From positions 1 through 23,721 of IMG/VR virus record IMGVR_UViG_3300028666_000106: 23,721 nucleotides of DNA; one strand, given 5' to 3'. This document shows positions 6,804 to 16,400 of this stretch, in pieces. The translations under genes and the position numbers were made by a program. A model generated the notes under the pieces. It saw only the letters and a program-made list of their open reading frames with translations, searched no databases and was not told where the DNA came from. Source of the DNA: a virus. Within the stretch, counting starts at the first letter, position 1; every line of letters starts with the position of its first letter.

Positions 6804-7757
6804 ATGGGTTTCACAACAGAAAGTATGCCTGCCCCACCAACCGCAAGAATGCTCGAAGAACCAGCACAATTTGATCTGCCAGTTAAAGAGTTCCTGGGCT
6901 ATGACCCAAAGGGAACAACAAGCGTTACGGGCTCACCTTTAGTTCAGAAAACAAAGACAGAAACTTCTGAACCGGCAATTGCCCAAGGACCAGAAGTACC
7001 AGAAACTCCCGCTGAAGAAGTAACCCTTTCATCTAAAGTATCGGCCATAGCAAGGCGTGATCAAGCTCAACGTCAAAGAGAGAAACAAATCGCAGAAAAA
7101 GAAAGAACATTTGCTGAGAAAATGGCAGATGCCGAGAAATATCGAAAGCTTACAGAAAAATTAGCTGCCAAAGATTATTCAGCTGTCGATGAGCTTGGGA
7201 TTAATTACGAAGAAATTGTGAAACATGAGCTCAATAAAGAAGCCTCAAAAAATCCTGAAGAGGAAAGAGTGAGGCAACTAGAAGAAAAGCTTACGGCCAT
7301 CGAAAAGGCCAGAGAAGAAGATGCAGTCAAGGAGTATCAGGTCAATCAGACCTTATGGAAAGAAGCCATTGATAAAGCCATTAATGAGAATGATGAATTT
7401 GCATCTCTTCGAGTTTTTGGTGCTTCAAAAGTTGTTCAAGATCATATCAATGAATCATTTGAAGAAGACGGCATTGAACTGACTGTTGAACAAGCGGCTA
7501 AAGAAATAGAAGAAGCCTTGTATCAAAAGAAGCAGGAAGATTATGAAAAATTTCTGCAAGTACAAGAGTTAAAGAATAAGGGGAAAGCTCCGGAGACTAA
7601 AGTGTTAGGGGCTCCGAAGACTCAAATCAAAACTCTAACACAAAACATGACAACTTCGCCTAGGGCGCAAGTGTCCAAGCCGTTTCACTTGATGTCTGAG
7701 TCTGAGCAAATTGCTGAGGCTATAAGACGGGTGCAAGCCGCTAAACTGCAAAGGTAA
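6804..7757 (+). CDS. Capsid scaffolding protein
   Basis: 317 residues from ATG 6804, preceded by AAGGAG 7 or so bases upstream. Highly charged, low in aromatic residues, with a Pro-rich N-terminal third and long predicted coiled coils (residues about 85-185, many Glu/Lys/Gln; NPEEERVRQLEEKLTAIEKA). A basic C-terminal helix (EQIAEAIRRVQAAKLQR) resembles the capsid-binding end of known scaffolds. Lies between portal and major capsid genes, the standard place. Scaffold proteins direct prohead assembly and then leave or are degraded. No protease domain is seen. Confidence 0.85.
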   Translation: MGFTTESMPAPPTARMLEEPAQFDLPVKEFLGYDPKGTTSVTGSPLVQKTKTETSEPAIAQGPEVPETPAEEVTLSSKVSAIARRDQAQRQREKQIAEKERTFAEKMADAEKYRKLTEKLAAKDYSAVDELGINYEEIVKHELNKEASKNPEEERVRQLEEKLTAIEKAREEDAVKEYQVNQTLWKEAIDKAINENDEFASLRVFGASKVVQDHINESFEEDGIELTVEQAAKEIEEALYQKKQEDYEKFLQVQELKNKGKAPETKVLGAPKTQIKTLTQNMTTSPRAQVSKPFHLMSESEQIAEAIRRVQAAKLQR

Positions 7758-7761
7758 ATAA

Positions 7762-9111
7762 ATGGGAACTCCAGCAAATCCAGCAATCGCGTATTCTAAC
7801 AGCCAGGATAATCTTCAGGTCCTGAAACAATTATACTCTGATGATGCATGGGTCATGAAGGATCTGGTTTTTAATAAAAACCGATTCCTAAGCATGGTCG
7901 ATAAAGATGAAACTGAAATGGGCTTAGGCGGATTGAATTTCCCTATTCCCGTGTTGTATGACGTCGGTGGTGGTGGTAGTGCAAACCTTGGTACGGCTCA
8001 AACCTATCAAACTGCACCTGCAACTGCTTCCTTCCTATTGACCACGGTCAATGTTTACAGAGTTGGTTCTATCCAGAATCAATTCTTGCGCGCATCGGCA
8101 CAAAATATTGGTGCTTTCATGCCTGCAGCCAAGATGAACGTGAAATCACTTTACATGGGAGCTGCAAATGACATCGCTTTCCAAATGTTTAGTGACGGCT
8201 CTGGTACTCGTGGTTCTTACGGGGCTAACGGTGGATCCGGTAGCATCGTGTCTGGCGTTATCACTCTTGATAATCTAGGTCAAGTTTATCAATTCTCGGT
8301 AAACATGGCTTTAAATAGCTTTTCTATTGCTGGTCAAACAGCAACTCAAAGCACGGGCGCTGCAATTGGTTATGTAATCGCCATTGATACAGGACTTGGA
8401 ACTATTACAGTAAGCCCTACTCAACAAGGTGCTGCTGGAACTCCAAGTGGATGGTCAACTGCATTCCCATATTTGGGACGCGCTGGTGACACTCTCTTCT
8501 CAACAAACGGTTTGAATTCTGCCAACATGCTTTGTATCGCAGGTCTAGGCGCTTGGATTCCTCTCGTGGCTCCCGGCCCGTCGGATTCATTTTTTACACA
8601 GAACAGATCTGTGTCAGTTACAAAATTAGCCGGTTTGAGATTTTCTGGAAGTTCAGAAAGTATTCAAGATTGTCTAATTGATGCTACGAATCAGCTTGCA
8701 GCTCAAAGCTCAGAAGCTGGAGATCCTGATGTTATCTTTATCAATCCTGTTTCTTACCAAACGTTGGTGAAAAACTTGACTGGTCAAGGTCAATATCAAA
8801 TGATCAAGGCTAAAGTTAATGAAGAAGTTGAAATCAGCTTTAAAGCTTTGGTTCTACCCACAGCAAACGGTGAGATTTCAATCATTCAAGATCGTAATGA
8901 AAGCAGTCAAATCGCTCATATCTTGACGATGAAAACTTGGAAACTCAGAAGCTTGGGAAAAATTCCTCAGTTCCTGACCTTCCCTGGATTCTATGACATG
9001 TTGGGATTTCCTATCCCTGGCCAAGATGCTGTAGAAATCAGAGTCGGAGGATATCTTAACTTGTCGTGTAACGCGCCAGGTGCAAATGCCGTTGTAAGCT
9101 TGCCTCAATAA
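7762..9111 (+). CDS. Major capsid protein
   Basis: 449 residues from ATG 7762, four bases after the scaffold stop, with AAAGGT about 7 bases upstream. Gene order and composition (Ala/Gly/Ser/Thr-rich, few Cys) fit an HK97-fold shell protein. N-terminal part LKQLYSDDAWVMKDLVFNKN, then LGGLNFPIPVLYDVGGG (loop-like), a beta-rich Gly/Thr/Ser segment at residues about 155-245 that may be an inserted surface domain, and a conserved-looking C-terminal part with PDVIFINPVSYQTLVKNL and VEIRVGGYLNLSC. It is followed by a strong terminator. Confidence 0.88.
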   Translation: MGTPANPAIAYSNSQDNLQVLKQLYSDDAWVMKDLVFNKNRFLSMVDKDETEMGLGGLNFPIPVLYDVGGGGSANLGTAQTYQTAPATASFLLTTVNVYRVGSIQNQFLRASAQNIGAFMPAAKMNVKSLYMGAANDIAFQMFSDGSGTRGSYGANGGSGSIVSGVITLDNLGQVYQFSVNMALNSFSIAGQTATQSTGAAIGYVIAIDTGLGTITVSPTQQGAAGTPSGWSTAFPYLGRAGDTLFSTNGLNSANMLCIAGLGAWIPLVAPGPSDSFFTQNRSVSVTKLAGLRFSGSSESIQDCLIDATNQLAAQSSEAGDPDVIFINPVSYQTLVKNLTGQGQYQMIKAKVNEEVEISFKALVLPTANGEISIIQDRNESSQIAHILTMKTWKLRSLGKIPQFLTFPGFYDMLGFPIPGQDAVEIRVGGYLNLSCNAPGANAVVSLPQ

Positions 9112-9142
9112 TTTATCTTACTGCCTCTTCAGTAGGATACGG

Positions 9143-9176
9143 ACCCTCCCTTAAAAAAGGAGGGTTTTGTTTTTTG
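9143..9176 (+). terminator. Rho-independent terminator after the capsid gene
   Basis: ACCCTCC (9143-9149) pairs with GGAGGGT (9159-9165) around an A-rich loop, followed by a T-rich run TTTTGTTTTTT to 9175. It lies 31 bases after the capsid stop and would end the packaging/head transcript or lower expression of what follows. Confidence 0.88.
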
Positions 9177-9227
9177 TGAAACATTTATTCATATATGTAG
9201 GACCACCTACGCGCTGACTAGACTAGT
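9176..9227 (+). promoter_or_regulatory. Intergenic control region: split motif, hairpin and palindrome before gene 9279
   Basis: Between terminator and start codon lie GTGAAACA (9176-9183), ATATGTAG (9193-9200), a hairpin GTAGG-ACCA-CCTAC (9197-9210) and the palindrome ACTAG-A-CTAGT (9217-9227). The two eight-base blocks recur before gene 22322. No good sigma70 -35/-10 pair is visible. A phage-specific promoter or activator site is inferred from position after a terminator and from the recurrence. Confidence 0.4.
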
Positions 9228-9278
9228 TTCCCTGACACTCTATGCAGCTTAAACTTTCGGGGATAGAGGTCCTATATC

Positions 9279-10841
9279 ATGGCTGGCGCGCTTGGTAATA
9301 ACGGCGGACGAATGTACTCGTTCGCAGCTCAACCTGTTCTTATCGATTGTAATTTCGTTGTAGATGCTGCAAATGGAAACGGATATGGCGTTAGGTCTTT
9401 AAAGGGCCAGGGCGTTCAAGAAGTTTTCATGCATACAACCGCCTCATTGACTGGAACCGTAGCATCTGGTTCTTTTAACATCACTTCAATTTCTGGTGGA
9501 ACATCAAGTCTTCTTCCTGGAATGCCCGTTCAAGGAACTGGTATCCCAGCAGGCACTACTATCGTCGCAGTGCTTTCAACAAGTTCAGTCCAAATGAGTG
9601 CTGCAGCAACCGGCAATCATTCTAGCGAATCAATCACATATCAAGCTCCTGGAAGCCCAAATCCTGCAGTTGGTTATGCCTGGGTAAAATTAGCAAATAA
9701 TTACAACAGATATCTTGGCGGATTTTCAGGATTTTCCTCACCAACGACTGGCGGAACAATCGCTATCGATGCTAGTGATGCCGCTTTAACGATCGGTAAT
9801 AGTTATATTATCGCATCAGTTGGAGTTGGTCCTGCAGGACAAGCAACAATTGCTCCTGTGGCAGACGTTTCTGGCAATCTTGCTGGAACATACTTTATGC
9901 TTTATGATTCTTACGGAAATGCTTTCTGCATTTGGTTTAGTGTGTCGGGTCTTGGTTCACAGCCAAATCTTGGATTGCCAGCTGCTTTTGGCCAAAGAGG
10001 TCTTCATTATGTTCAGCAGAGCATTGTAACAAATGATACGGCTGCAACAATCGGGGCAGATCTTGTCATTACTATTCAAAATCTTGCTTCTGGAATAAAT
10101 GGATTAAACAGCTTTACAGCTTCTGGGACTACAACTGTAACGGTTGTTTCTACTGCAACTAAACCTCTTGCTGGAATACCACAAGATGGGAATCAATTAA
10201 TCGCCGCAAGCAATTCTCAACCAGTTCCAATTTATTTTACGATTAGCTCTGGTTCCGCAACTGCAGGATCTATCTGGACTGATGGTTTTGGCAATCTTTA
10301 CACTGTATCAGCCACCATTTCTAGCCAAACCCTATTAAAGACCACTGGTGTTCAAGCTCCTGGAGCTGCTGCCGGCGTTTTGACTTTTGTATCTGGATCT
10401 GGAAGCACAACGGCCCTTAATTATTCAGCTGCTGTAGCGGGTCTTGCCACTGGATTTGCTTTCGCCCTAACTGTTAGCGATACAAATGATCAAGATTGGC
10501 ATGCTGTTGGCGTTCCTTTCGGTGTAACTCCGGCAGTAGGAGTTAGCTTTGTAGCAAAAGCTACTGGAGCTGGAGCAAGCACTGGTCTTGTTATAGCGGA
10601 TGGAGTTTCAGGAATTGTAACTTCAGAGGTTGTAGGTAATCCAAATCTTTCAATTGCTCCACATGTATCGGGACCAACTGCAAATGTCGGGGGCTGGATC
10701 TTAGTCAAATTTTTAGGTGCGACCGATTCTTCTACAACGACATTGATTCCAAAAGCCCCCGCTAGCGGATCAACTGCCGGAATGTGCTTTTATGTAGACG
10801 AAAGATTGTCTCCTTCTAACATCAACGGACGCTTTGGTTGA
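9279..10841 (+). CDS. Beta-rich virion structural protein (head decoration or fibre type)
   Basis: 520 residues from ATG 9279, with AGAGGT 8 bases upstream. Ser/Thr/Gly/Ala-rich, no catalytic motif. The outer parts (residues 1-54, about 125-160 and about 410-520) look like one conserved protein, and residues 55-122 read as an inserted beta-sandwich module (GSFNITSISGG, LLPGMPVQGTGIPAGTTIVA). A second low-complexity beta segment follows at about 275-390. A similar module pattern appears twice in the hub protein at 13415. Placement right after the capsid gene suggests a head-decorating or other virion protein. The exact role is unknown. Confidence 0.7.
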   Translation: MAGALGNNGGRMYSFAAQPVLIDCNFVVDAANGNGYGVRSLKGQGVQEVFMHTTASLTGTVASGSFNITSISGGTSSLLPGMPVQGTGIPAGTTIVAVLSTSSVQMSAAATGNHSSESITYQAPGSPNPAVGYAWVKLANNYNRYLGGFSGFSSPTTGGTIAIDASDAALTIGNSYIIASVGVGPAGQATIAPVADVSGNLAGTYFMLYDSYGNAFCIWFSVSGLGSQPNLGLPAAFGQRGLHYVQQSIVTNDTAATIGADLVITIQNLASGINGLNSFTASGTTTVTVVSTATKPLAGIPQDGNQLIAASNSQPVPIYFTISSGSATAGSIWTDGFGNLYTVSATISSQTLLKTTGVQAPGAAAGVLTFVSGSGSTTALNYSAAVAGLATGFAFALTVSDTNDQDWHAVGVPFGVTPAVGVSFVAKATGAGASTGLVIADGVSGIVTSEVVGNPNLSIAPHVSGPTANVGGWILVKFLGATDSSTTTLIPKAPASGSTAGMCFYVDERLSPSNINGRFG

Positions 10842-10886
10842 TTAAGAAAGAGATAATTAAAGACTAAACTTTTTAAGGAATAAAAT

Positions 10887-11957
10887 ATGGCCGTTGTTCA
10901 GAATATTATTTTACAAACTGGAAACGGCCAAAATTTCCTTACTTGGAATTTAATAATTGGGATACCAAATTATACTGTTCAGCGTAGTATTGATGGAATT
11001 AATTGGACTACCGTTGCATCTCCTACAACTAATAATTATCTAGATGCCAACGTTGCAATAGGAACAAATTATTCCTACCAAGTAAGTTCCGGGACAGGCT
11101 TTAGTCCTTCTCAGCCAAATTCAATCACTCCATGCGCTCCAGGGCAAATAAATCTAGGCTATCTTCGTTATCAGGCAAAACTTAGAGCTGATATGCTTAA
11201 GTCGAAGTTTGTCACAGACGATGAATGGAATATTGAGATTAATCAATCTGCCGCTGAGTTATACGGGCTACTCGTTTCTAAGTATGGTGAAGATTATTTT
11301 CTAGCTCCTTTACAGGTTTTCTCAACTGCAGGTCAGCAATTCTATCCGTTGCCTGATGGGACTAACTTTTTAAATACTAATGGAATTCCAGATCCAAATG
11401 GTACTCCAGCGCCTGCGTGTTATAAGGTCCATAAATTTGAAGTCAATTCCTTTGGCGCGAATGTCACAAATGTCCAAGGTTGGATACCGATGAATAGATG
11501 TAATTCGGCAGATCTTGATAAATACAATTTATTCTTAGGCGCAGCATCAAATAATGTATCCGGTCAATATTGTCAGTTCCAATATAGGGAAATGGGAACC
11601 AACGTCTGTATAATCCCAGTCAATAGTGGCCAATACATGCGTATTTGGTACGTTCCTATTGCAAAACAACTTTTACAAGACACAGATATGCTTCCTTATA
11701 GTTATTCAGGATGGCATGAATATGTCGTTCTTGATGCTGCTGCAAAATCGCTAGCTAAAAAACAATTCATGGATCAAGCGCAAGAACTTTTAAACCGTAA
11801 AGATTCCATGATGATTCGTATTGAGACAGAAGCTGCAAATCGTGACGTTGGACAGCCTAATACTGCTACAAATTCTAGAGCTATGCTGGGAGATCCTAAT
11901 TTCGGAGGAGGCATGTATGGCAGGGCTTGGGGCAATGGCGGAGGGTGGGGCTATTAA
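10887..11957 (+). CDS. Head-tail adaptor-like protein with N-terminal fibronectin-III-like domain
   Basis: 356 residues from ATG 10887, AAGGA about 8 bases upstream. Residues about 8-80 look like a fibronectin type III or Ig-like domain (FLTWNLIIGIPNYTVQRSID, then NYSYQVSSGTG). Residues about 88-330 match from memory a family of adaptor/connector proteins of short-tailed metagenomic phages: LGYLRYQAKLRADML, FVTDDEWNIEINQSAAELY, EYVVLDAAAKSLAKK, RIETEAANRDVGQP. Such proteins sit under the portal. The tail is Gly-rich (GGGMYGRAWGNGGGWGY). Ends in TAATG with the next gene. Confidence 0.75.
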   Translation: MAVVQNIILQTGNGQNFLTWNLIIGIPNYTVQRSIDGINWTTVASPTTNNYLDANVAIGTNYSYQVSSGTGFSPSQPNSITPCAPGQINLGYLRYQAKLRADMLKSKFVTDDEWNIEINQSAAELYGLLVSKYGEDYFLAPLQVFSTAGQQFYPLPDGTNFLNTNGIPDPNGTPAPACYKVHKFEVNSFGANVTNVQGWIPMNRCNSADLDKYNLFLGAASNNVSGQYCQFQYREMGTNVCIIPVNSGQYMRIWYVPIAKQLLQDTDMLPYSYSGWHEYVVLDAAAKSLAKKQFMDQAQELLNRKDSMMIRIETEAANRDVGQPNTATNSRAMLGDPNFGGGMYGRAWGNGGGWGY

Positions 11958-12253
11958 TGCCACTCAATTTATTCAAAACTCCAGATCAGACCTTGATGCT
12001 TATGCAAAAGCAATGGACTTCGGAATTAAATCCTTTACTTGCAGTTTCTTTAACTCAAGGAAGTTTGCTGCCTAACGTGAATCTCATAAAAGGGTCTAAT
12101 ACATTTGATCATTATTTGGGTCGACAAGTGATGGGTTGGTTTATTATAGATCAAAACTCTCAAGCTTCTATTTACAGAAGCGCTCCATTAAATTCTCAGA
12201 CATTAACCTTAACTAGCGATGCGGTGACAACCATTTCGCTTTGGATATTCTAA
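11957..12253 (+). CDS. Small conserved virion-associated protein
   Basis: 98 residues from ATG 11957, which overlaps the previous stop (TAATG) and has GGAGGG about 11 bases upstream; a TTG at 11927 is a less likely start. N-terminal helix (DQTLMLMQKQWTSELNPLLA), then beta-type region with NTFDHYLGRQVMGWFIIDQ and a hydrophobic C-terminal strand TTISLWIF. This pattern is familiar from short-tailed phages at the same position, where function is unknown. It probably joins the head-tail junction or tail; inferred from neighbours. Confidence 0.7.
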   Translation: MPLNLFKTPDQTLMLMQKQWTSELNPLLAVSLTQGSLLPNVNLIKGSNTFDHYLGRQVMGWFIIDQNSQASIYRSAPLNSQTLTLTSDAVTTISLWIF

Positions 12254-13414
12254 ATGAGTGATACAACAATTTCTCCAAATATGAGCTTAATACTTCCCAC
12301 GCCTGGTCAAGAGCCTGGACCTCAATATGCTGCAGATCAGAATCAGGATTTGCTCATTTTAGATGGACATAATCACTCACCTGGATCTGGGGTTGCAATA
12401 ACACCTGCAGGGATGGATATCTCGACAAATCTAAACTTTCAAAACAACAGCCCTTATAATGTTTACTCCGTTGTTTTCAGTATGCCAGCGCCTACATCAA
12501 GTCTCACGACTCTATATACGAATACTCAAAGCGGAGGAGGGTTAGTTGATCTGTTTTTTAATGATGGTGCTGGGAATGTCATAGCTCTAACAAAAGCAGG
12601 AACGGTAAATGCAACAATAGCATCTCTGCCTGGCGAAAGTTATGCAGGAGGAACATTCACATGGAAACAAGGCGCTGGATCTACCACCCCTGCAAACTTT
12701 GACATTGGATCCATTACAATTAGACCAAACACTCCAGCAACTACAAATGGGGTAGTTCTAGGGCCTCCGTCATCTATTTCTTCTCTATATAACGTTCAGT
12801 TACCGATCGTTCCTTCTGTAACAAGCATTATGCAACTTGATCCTTCTGGAAACATGCTGGCAACACTCGGGGTTGATAATTCAACCATCGTTATTTCATC
12901 AAATACATTAGTTGTTCCTGCGGTTCTTCCAAATAGTGCTGCAATTACAGAAAGTATGCTTGCGCCAAGAGCCACTGGACAAACCGTGGGCATTGGAGGA
13001 GTTGCAGTAAGTCCTTCTACCGGGACATATAACTCAACAAATACAAGCTCGGCTCCGTCGGCCACTCAGGTAACAACATCCTTAGTGACTCTAACAACTA
13101 CAGGTCGACCAGTCATGTTGATGTTGCAACCGACAACGGGCAATAACCAATCATATGTCGCAAAACTTTTAAGTACTGGCGGAGCATTTGGGTCTTTGTA
13201 CTTTCTTATTTATGACGGAGTAGCTACCACCACTATCCAATCAGTACTATTTGGCCAACCAACAAATGGTGATTTATATTATCCGCCAAGTTTTTTCTCG
13301 TGTTTAGATAACCCACGCGCTGCAGGAACATACACCTATAGTTTTGGCGCATCTGTTTCGGTTAATGGGGAAGTAGAATTTCTTAATGTCCAGCTTGTAG
13401 CATATGAGATCTAA
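12254..13414 (+). CDS. Fibre- or spike-like virion protein
   Basis: 386 residues; ATG directly follows the previous TAA, so translation is coupled. The N-terminal part has ISPNMSLILPTPGQEPGPQYA, followed by a His/Asp/Gly turn GHNHSPGSGVAITPAGMD, a pattern typical of trimeric fibre bases in short-tailed phages, and later LFFNDGAGNVIALTKAGTV. The rest is Thr/Ser-rich beta structure, with a C-terminal jelly-roll-like end (VEFLNVQLVAYEI). No enzyme motif. Probably a tail or head fibre, or an adaptor for one. Confidence 0.65.
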   Translation: MSDTTISPNMSLILPTPGQEPGPQYAADQNQDLLILDGHNHSPGSGVAITPAGMDISTNLNFQNNSPYNVYSVVFSMPAPTSSLTTLYTNTQSGGGLVDLFFNDGAGNVIALTKAGTVNATIASLPGESYAGGTFTWKQGAGSTTPANFDIGSITIRPNTPATTNGVVLGPPSSISSLYNVQLPIVPSVTSIMQLDPSGNMLATLGVDNSTIVISSNTLVVPAVLPNSAAITESMLAPRATGQTVGIGGVAVSPSTGTYNSTNTSSAPSATQVTTSLVTLTTTGRPVMLMLQPTTGNNQSYVAKLLSTGGAFGSLYFLIYDGVATTTIQSVLFGQPTNGDLYYPPSFFSCLDNPRAAGTYTYSFGASVSVNGEVEFLNVQLVAYEI

Positions 13415-16400
13415 ATGGCCGGAATAATCCCTCAACCAGTTACAATTAATTTTTCTCAAGGTGTAAATCTTAAGACAGATCCTTGGCAAATTCAAATGGG
13501 GCAATTTCTAGCTCTTGAAAACAGTATTTTTACTACACAAGACCAGCTAAGAAAAAGAAATGGCTATGGTCTTCTAACTACTATTCCTGGAGCTGCGACA
13601 GTAACTACTTATCTAGGAAATCTAATAGCTCTAGGAGAACAACTAACTATTTTCTCTGAAGATACTGATAAATTTATAAACACAGGCGCTATTCAGCCAA
13701 TGAGCTTAAGTGTTTTACCAATGGTCCGGTCTGCAACTTCCCAAACAACAGTTGATGCCGTAATTGCTCCAAATGGTTTGGCACTAGAAATATGGATGGA
13801 TTCAAATGGTAATTCTTATTATCAAATAAATGATTCAGCCACAGGCGGCACAATAATTCCTGCTGTTTCTATAACTTCAGTTGTAGATGTCGGCGCTACC
13901 ATGCCAAGGGTTTTTGTTTTAGGTAATTATTTTATTATTACATGGCTTGCTACGGTATCTTCTAATTCAGCGATAAGATACATGGCAATTCCATATGCTA
14001 ATCCTACATCTCCCTTTGCTCCGGTGACAATTTCTACTGCTATAACAAGCATAACTGCGGCATACGATGCTTTAAGTGTAAACGTGAACGCTGGAGTTTT
14101 ATACATAGCTTGGGAAGATGCCGGCGCTATTAAAATAACTCAGATAAGCAATTCTCTTTTACAAGGATCTACAGTCTCTCAAACTTCTTCTCCAGCAACA
14201 TTGATATCTCTTTCTTGGGACGCAGTTAATAGCCAATTATGGGTGTCTTATTATAATTCAGGAACCATACACACAGCAGCTTATTCATCAAGCATAGCTC
14301 CATTATTAGCAGCAACTCTTGTAAGCTCTGTGACTTTAAATAATGGGCTAACATCTACTGCAAATGCAGGAATCGTTACAGTATTTTATGAAGTAAGTAA
14401 TTTCTATGGATTTGATGCAACACTTAGGACTGATTATTTATCATCGAATACCTGCACAATTGGTGGGGTAGCTGGTACTCCTGTCATTGTTTTGCGAGGA
14501 GTAGGACTTTCAAGCAAGGCTGTTTTTTCAAACGATCAAAGCTACATGCTTATCTGCTACAGCTCAGCCTATCAACCAACATATTTTTTGATCTCTGGAA
14601 ACGGAAAGATTATTGGAAAGTTGGCTTATTCCAATGGCGGCGGATACATAATAAATCAAATACTGCCACAGATAAATGTGTCGATTTCAAACGGTGAAAC
14701 TGTATTTCAAGTTGGATATTTGTTTAAAGACTTTCTGGCAAGTATCGCAAATCCAATAGGACCTGTTGGGTCAAATGTTGGAACAAATAAAGCTTTAGGC
14801 GCTGCAGCTCCGCCTGTTTATAGCACTACTGGAATAAATATAGCCACATGGACTTTTGGAGCAAAAGTGCCGAGTGCTGAAACCGGATCAATCCTTCATA
14901 TGGGTATGGGATATCCTGTAATGTTTGATGGCGTAAAGCCGGTGGAACATCAATTTCATGTTTGGCCAGACGCAATGGAAGTTTCATCGACAAATACTGG
15001 CGGCGGATTATTTGCCCAACAATATTACTGGCAAGGTATTTATAACTGGACTGATGCGCAAGGCAATCCTCAATATAGCGCTCCGAGCATACCGGTAGGA
15101 CAAGTCATAAAAACAGGGCCAGGACTTACAACTACTGCCGCATTTTCAGCTGGCAGCACTACTATAACAGTTATTTCGGCTACAGGATTATTTGTAGGGC
15201 AAATAATAGAAGATATCTCAGTAGCTCCTCCTACGACAACCTCGGCATTCGCGGCAGGAGTCACTTTTATAAACGTAGCATCTGTGGCTGGATTTTCGAT
15301 TGGAATGATACTTGTAGACTCAACTCTTCCTGTAGCATTCCAGGCGAATACAACAATCATAAAAATAGATCCTGTTAATTTAATTTTTGAATTAAGTCAG
15401 CCTACAGCATTTGCTTCAAGCTCCACTGACACTATTACAACTCCAAATTTCGGAGGGCTTCAGGCCAATACAAAAATAACTTCAATTAATGGGCTTACAT
15501 TAACAATAAATCTGCCTACTTTGACCACGTCTACTGCAGATACAATACAAACGGTAGATCAAGGAAGCGCTACCATTTATTTTCCAACATTAAGACTCAC
15601 AGATAAAACTGTAAATAAGGTGAGATTAAATCTTTATAGATGGTCTGCTCTCAATCAAAACTTCTATGAAGTGACTTCAGTTTCAAGTCCTGTTTTAAAT
15701 GATCCAACTGTTGATTACATAACGATTATTGATAATGCAAATGATCTCTCAATAGTTGGAAATAGTTTGATCTATACAACCGGCGGGACAGTAGAAGATG
15801 TGGCAGCGCCTTCTTTTTCAGTTTGTTCAATGTTTGATGATAGACTTTGGGTATTGGATGCTGAAGATGGGACTATTTGGTATTCAAAACAAGTTTTGCC
15901 TGGCACTGGCGTTGAATTTAGCGATCTTTTCACTTATTATGTCGCTCCAACTCAGGGAGCTCAAGGTTCTACGGGATTACCTACAGCGCTTAGTCCTATG
16001 GACACGGAATTTGTAATCTTTAAAAAAGAAGCAATATTTTTTTTGACAGGCTCTGGCCCTGATAATACTGGAGCGGGGTCTACTTATTCTCAACCAATTT
16101 ATATTAGCTCCACTGTAGGATGCACTAATCCCAATAGCATAATTCAAACTGATGAAGGATTGATGTTTCAATCCGATAAAGGCATTTGGCTTTTAAGTAG
16201 AGGATTGCAGCCTATGTATATTGGCCAAGCTGTAGAACGACTTGTCATAGGGAATATTGTTACCGCCGCCAATGTTATACCAGGAACAACCCAAGTCAGA
16301 TTTATCATGAATACAGGAATCACATTGATGTATGACTATCTCTATAAGCAGTGGGGATGGTTTACAAATACTCCGGGAGTTTCAGCAACCCTTTATCAAA

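Noticed and set aside
15070-15360. Minus-strand open frame within the hub gene
   Set aside because: It mirrors the low-complexity Thr/Ala/Val repeats of the hub protein; no independent support.
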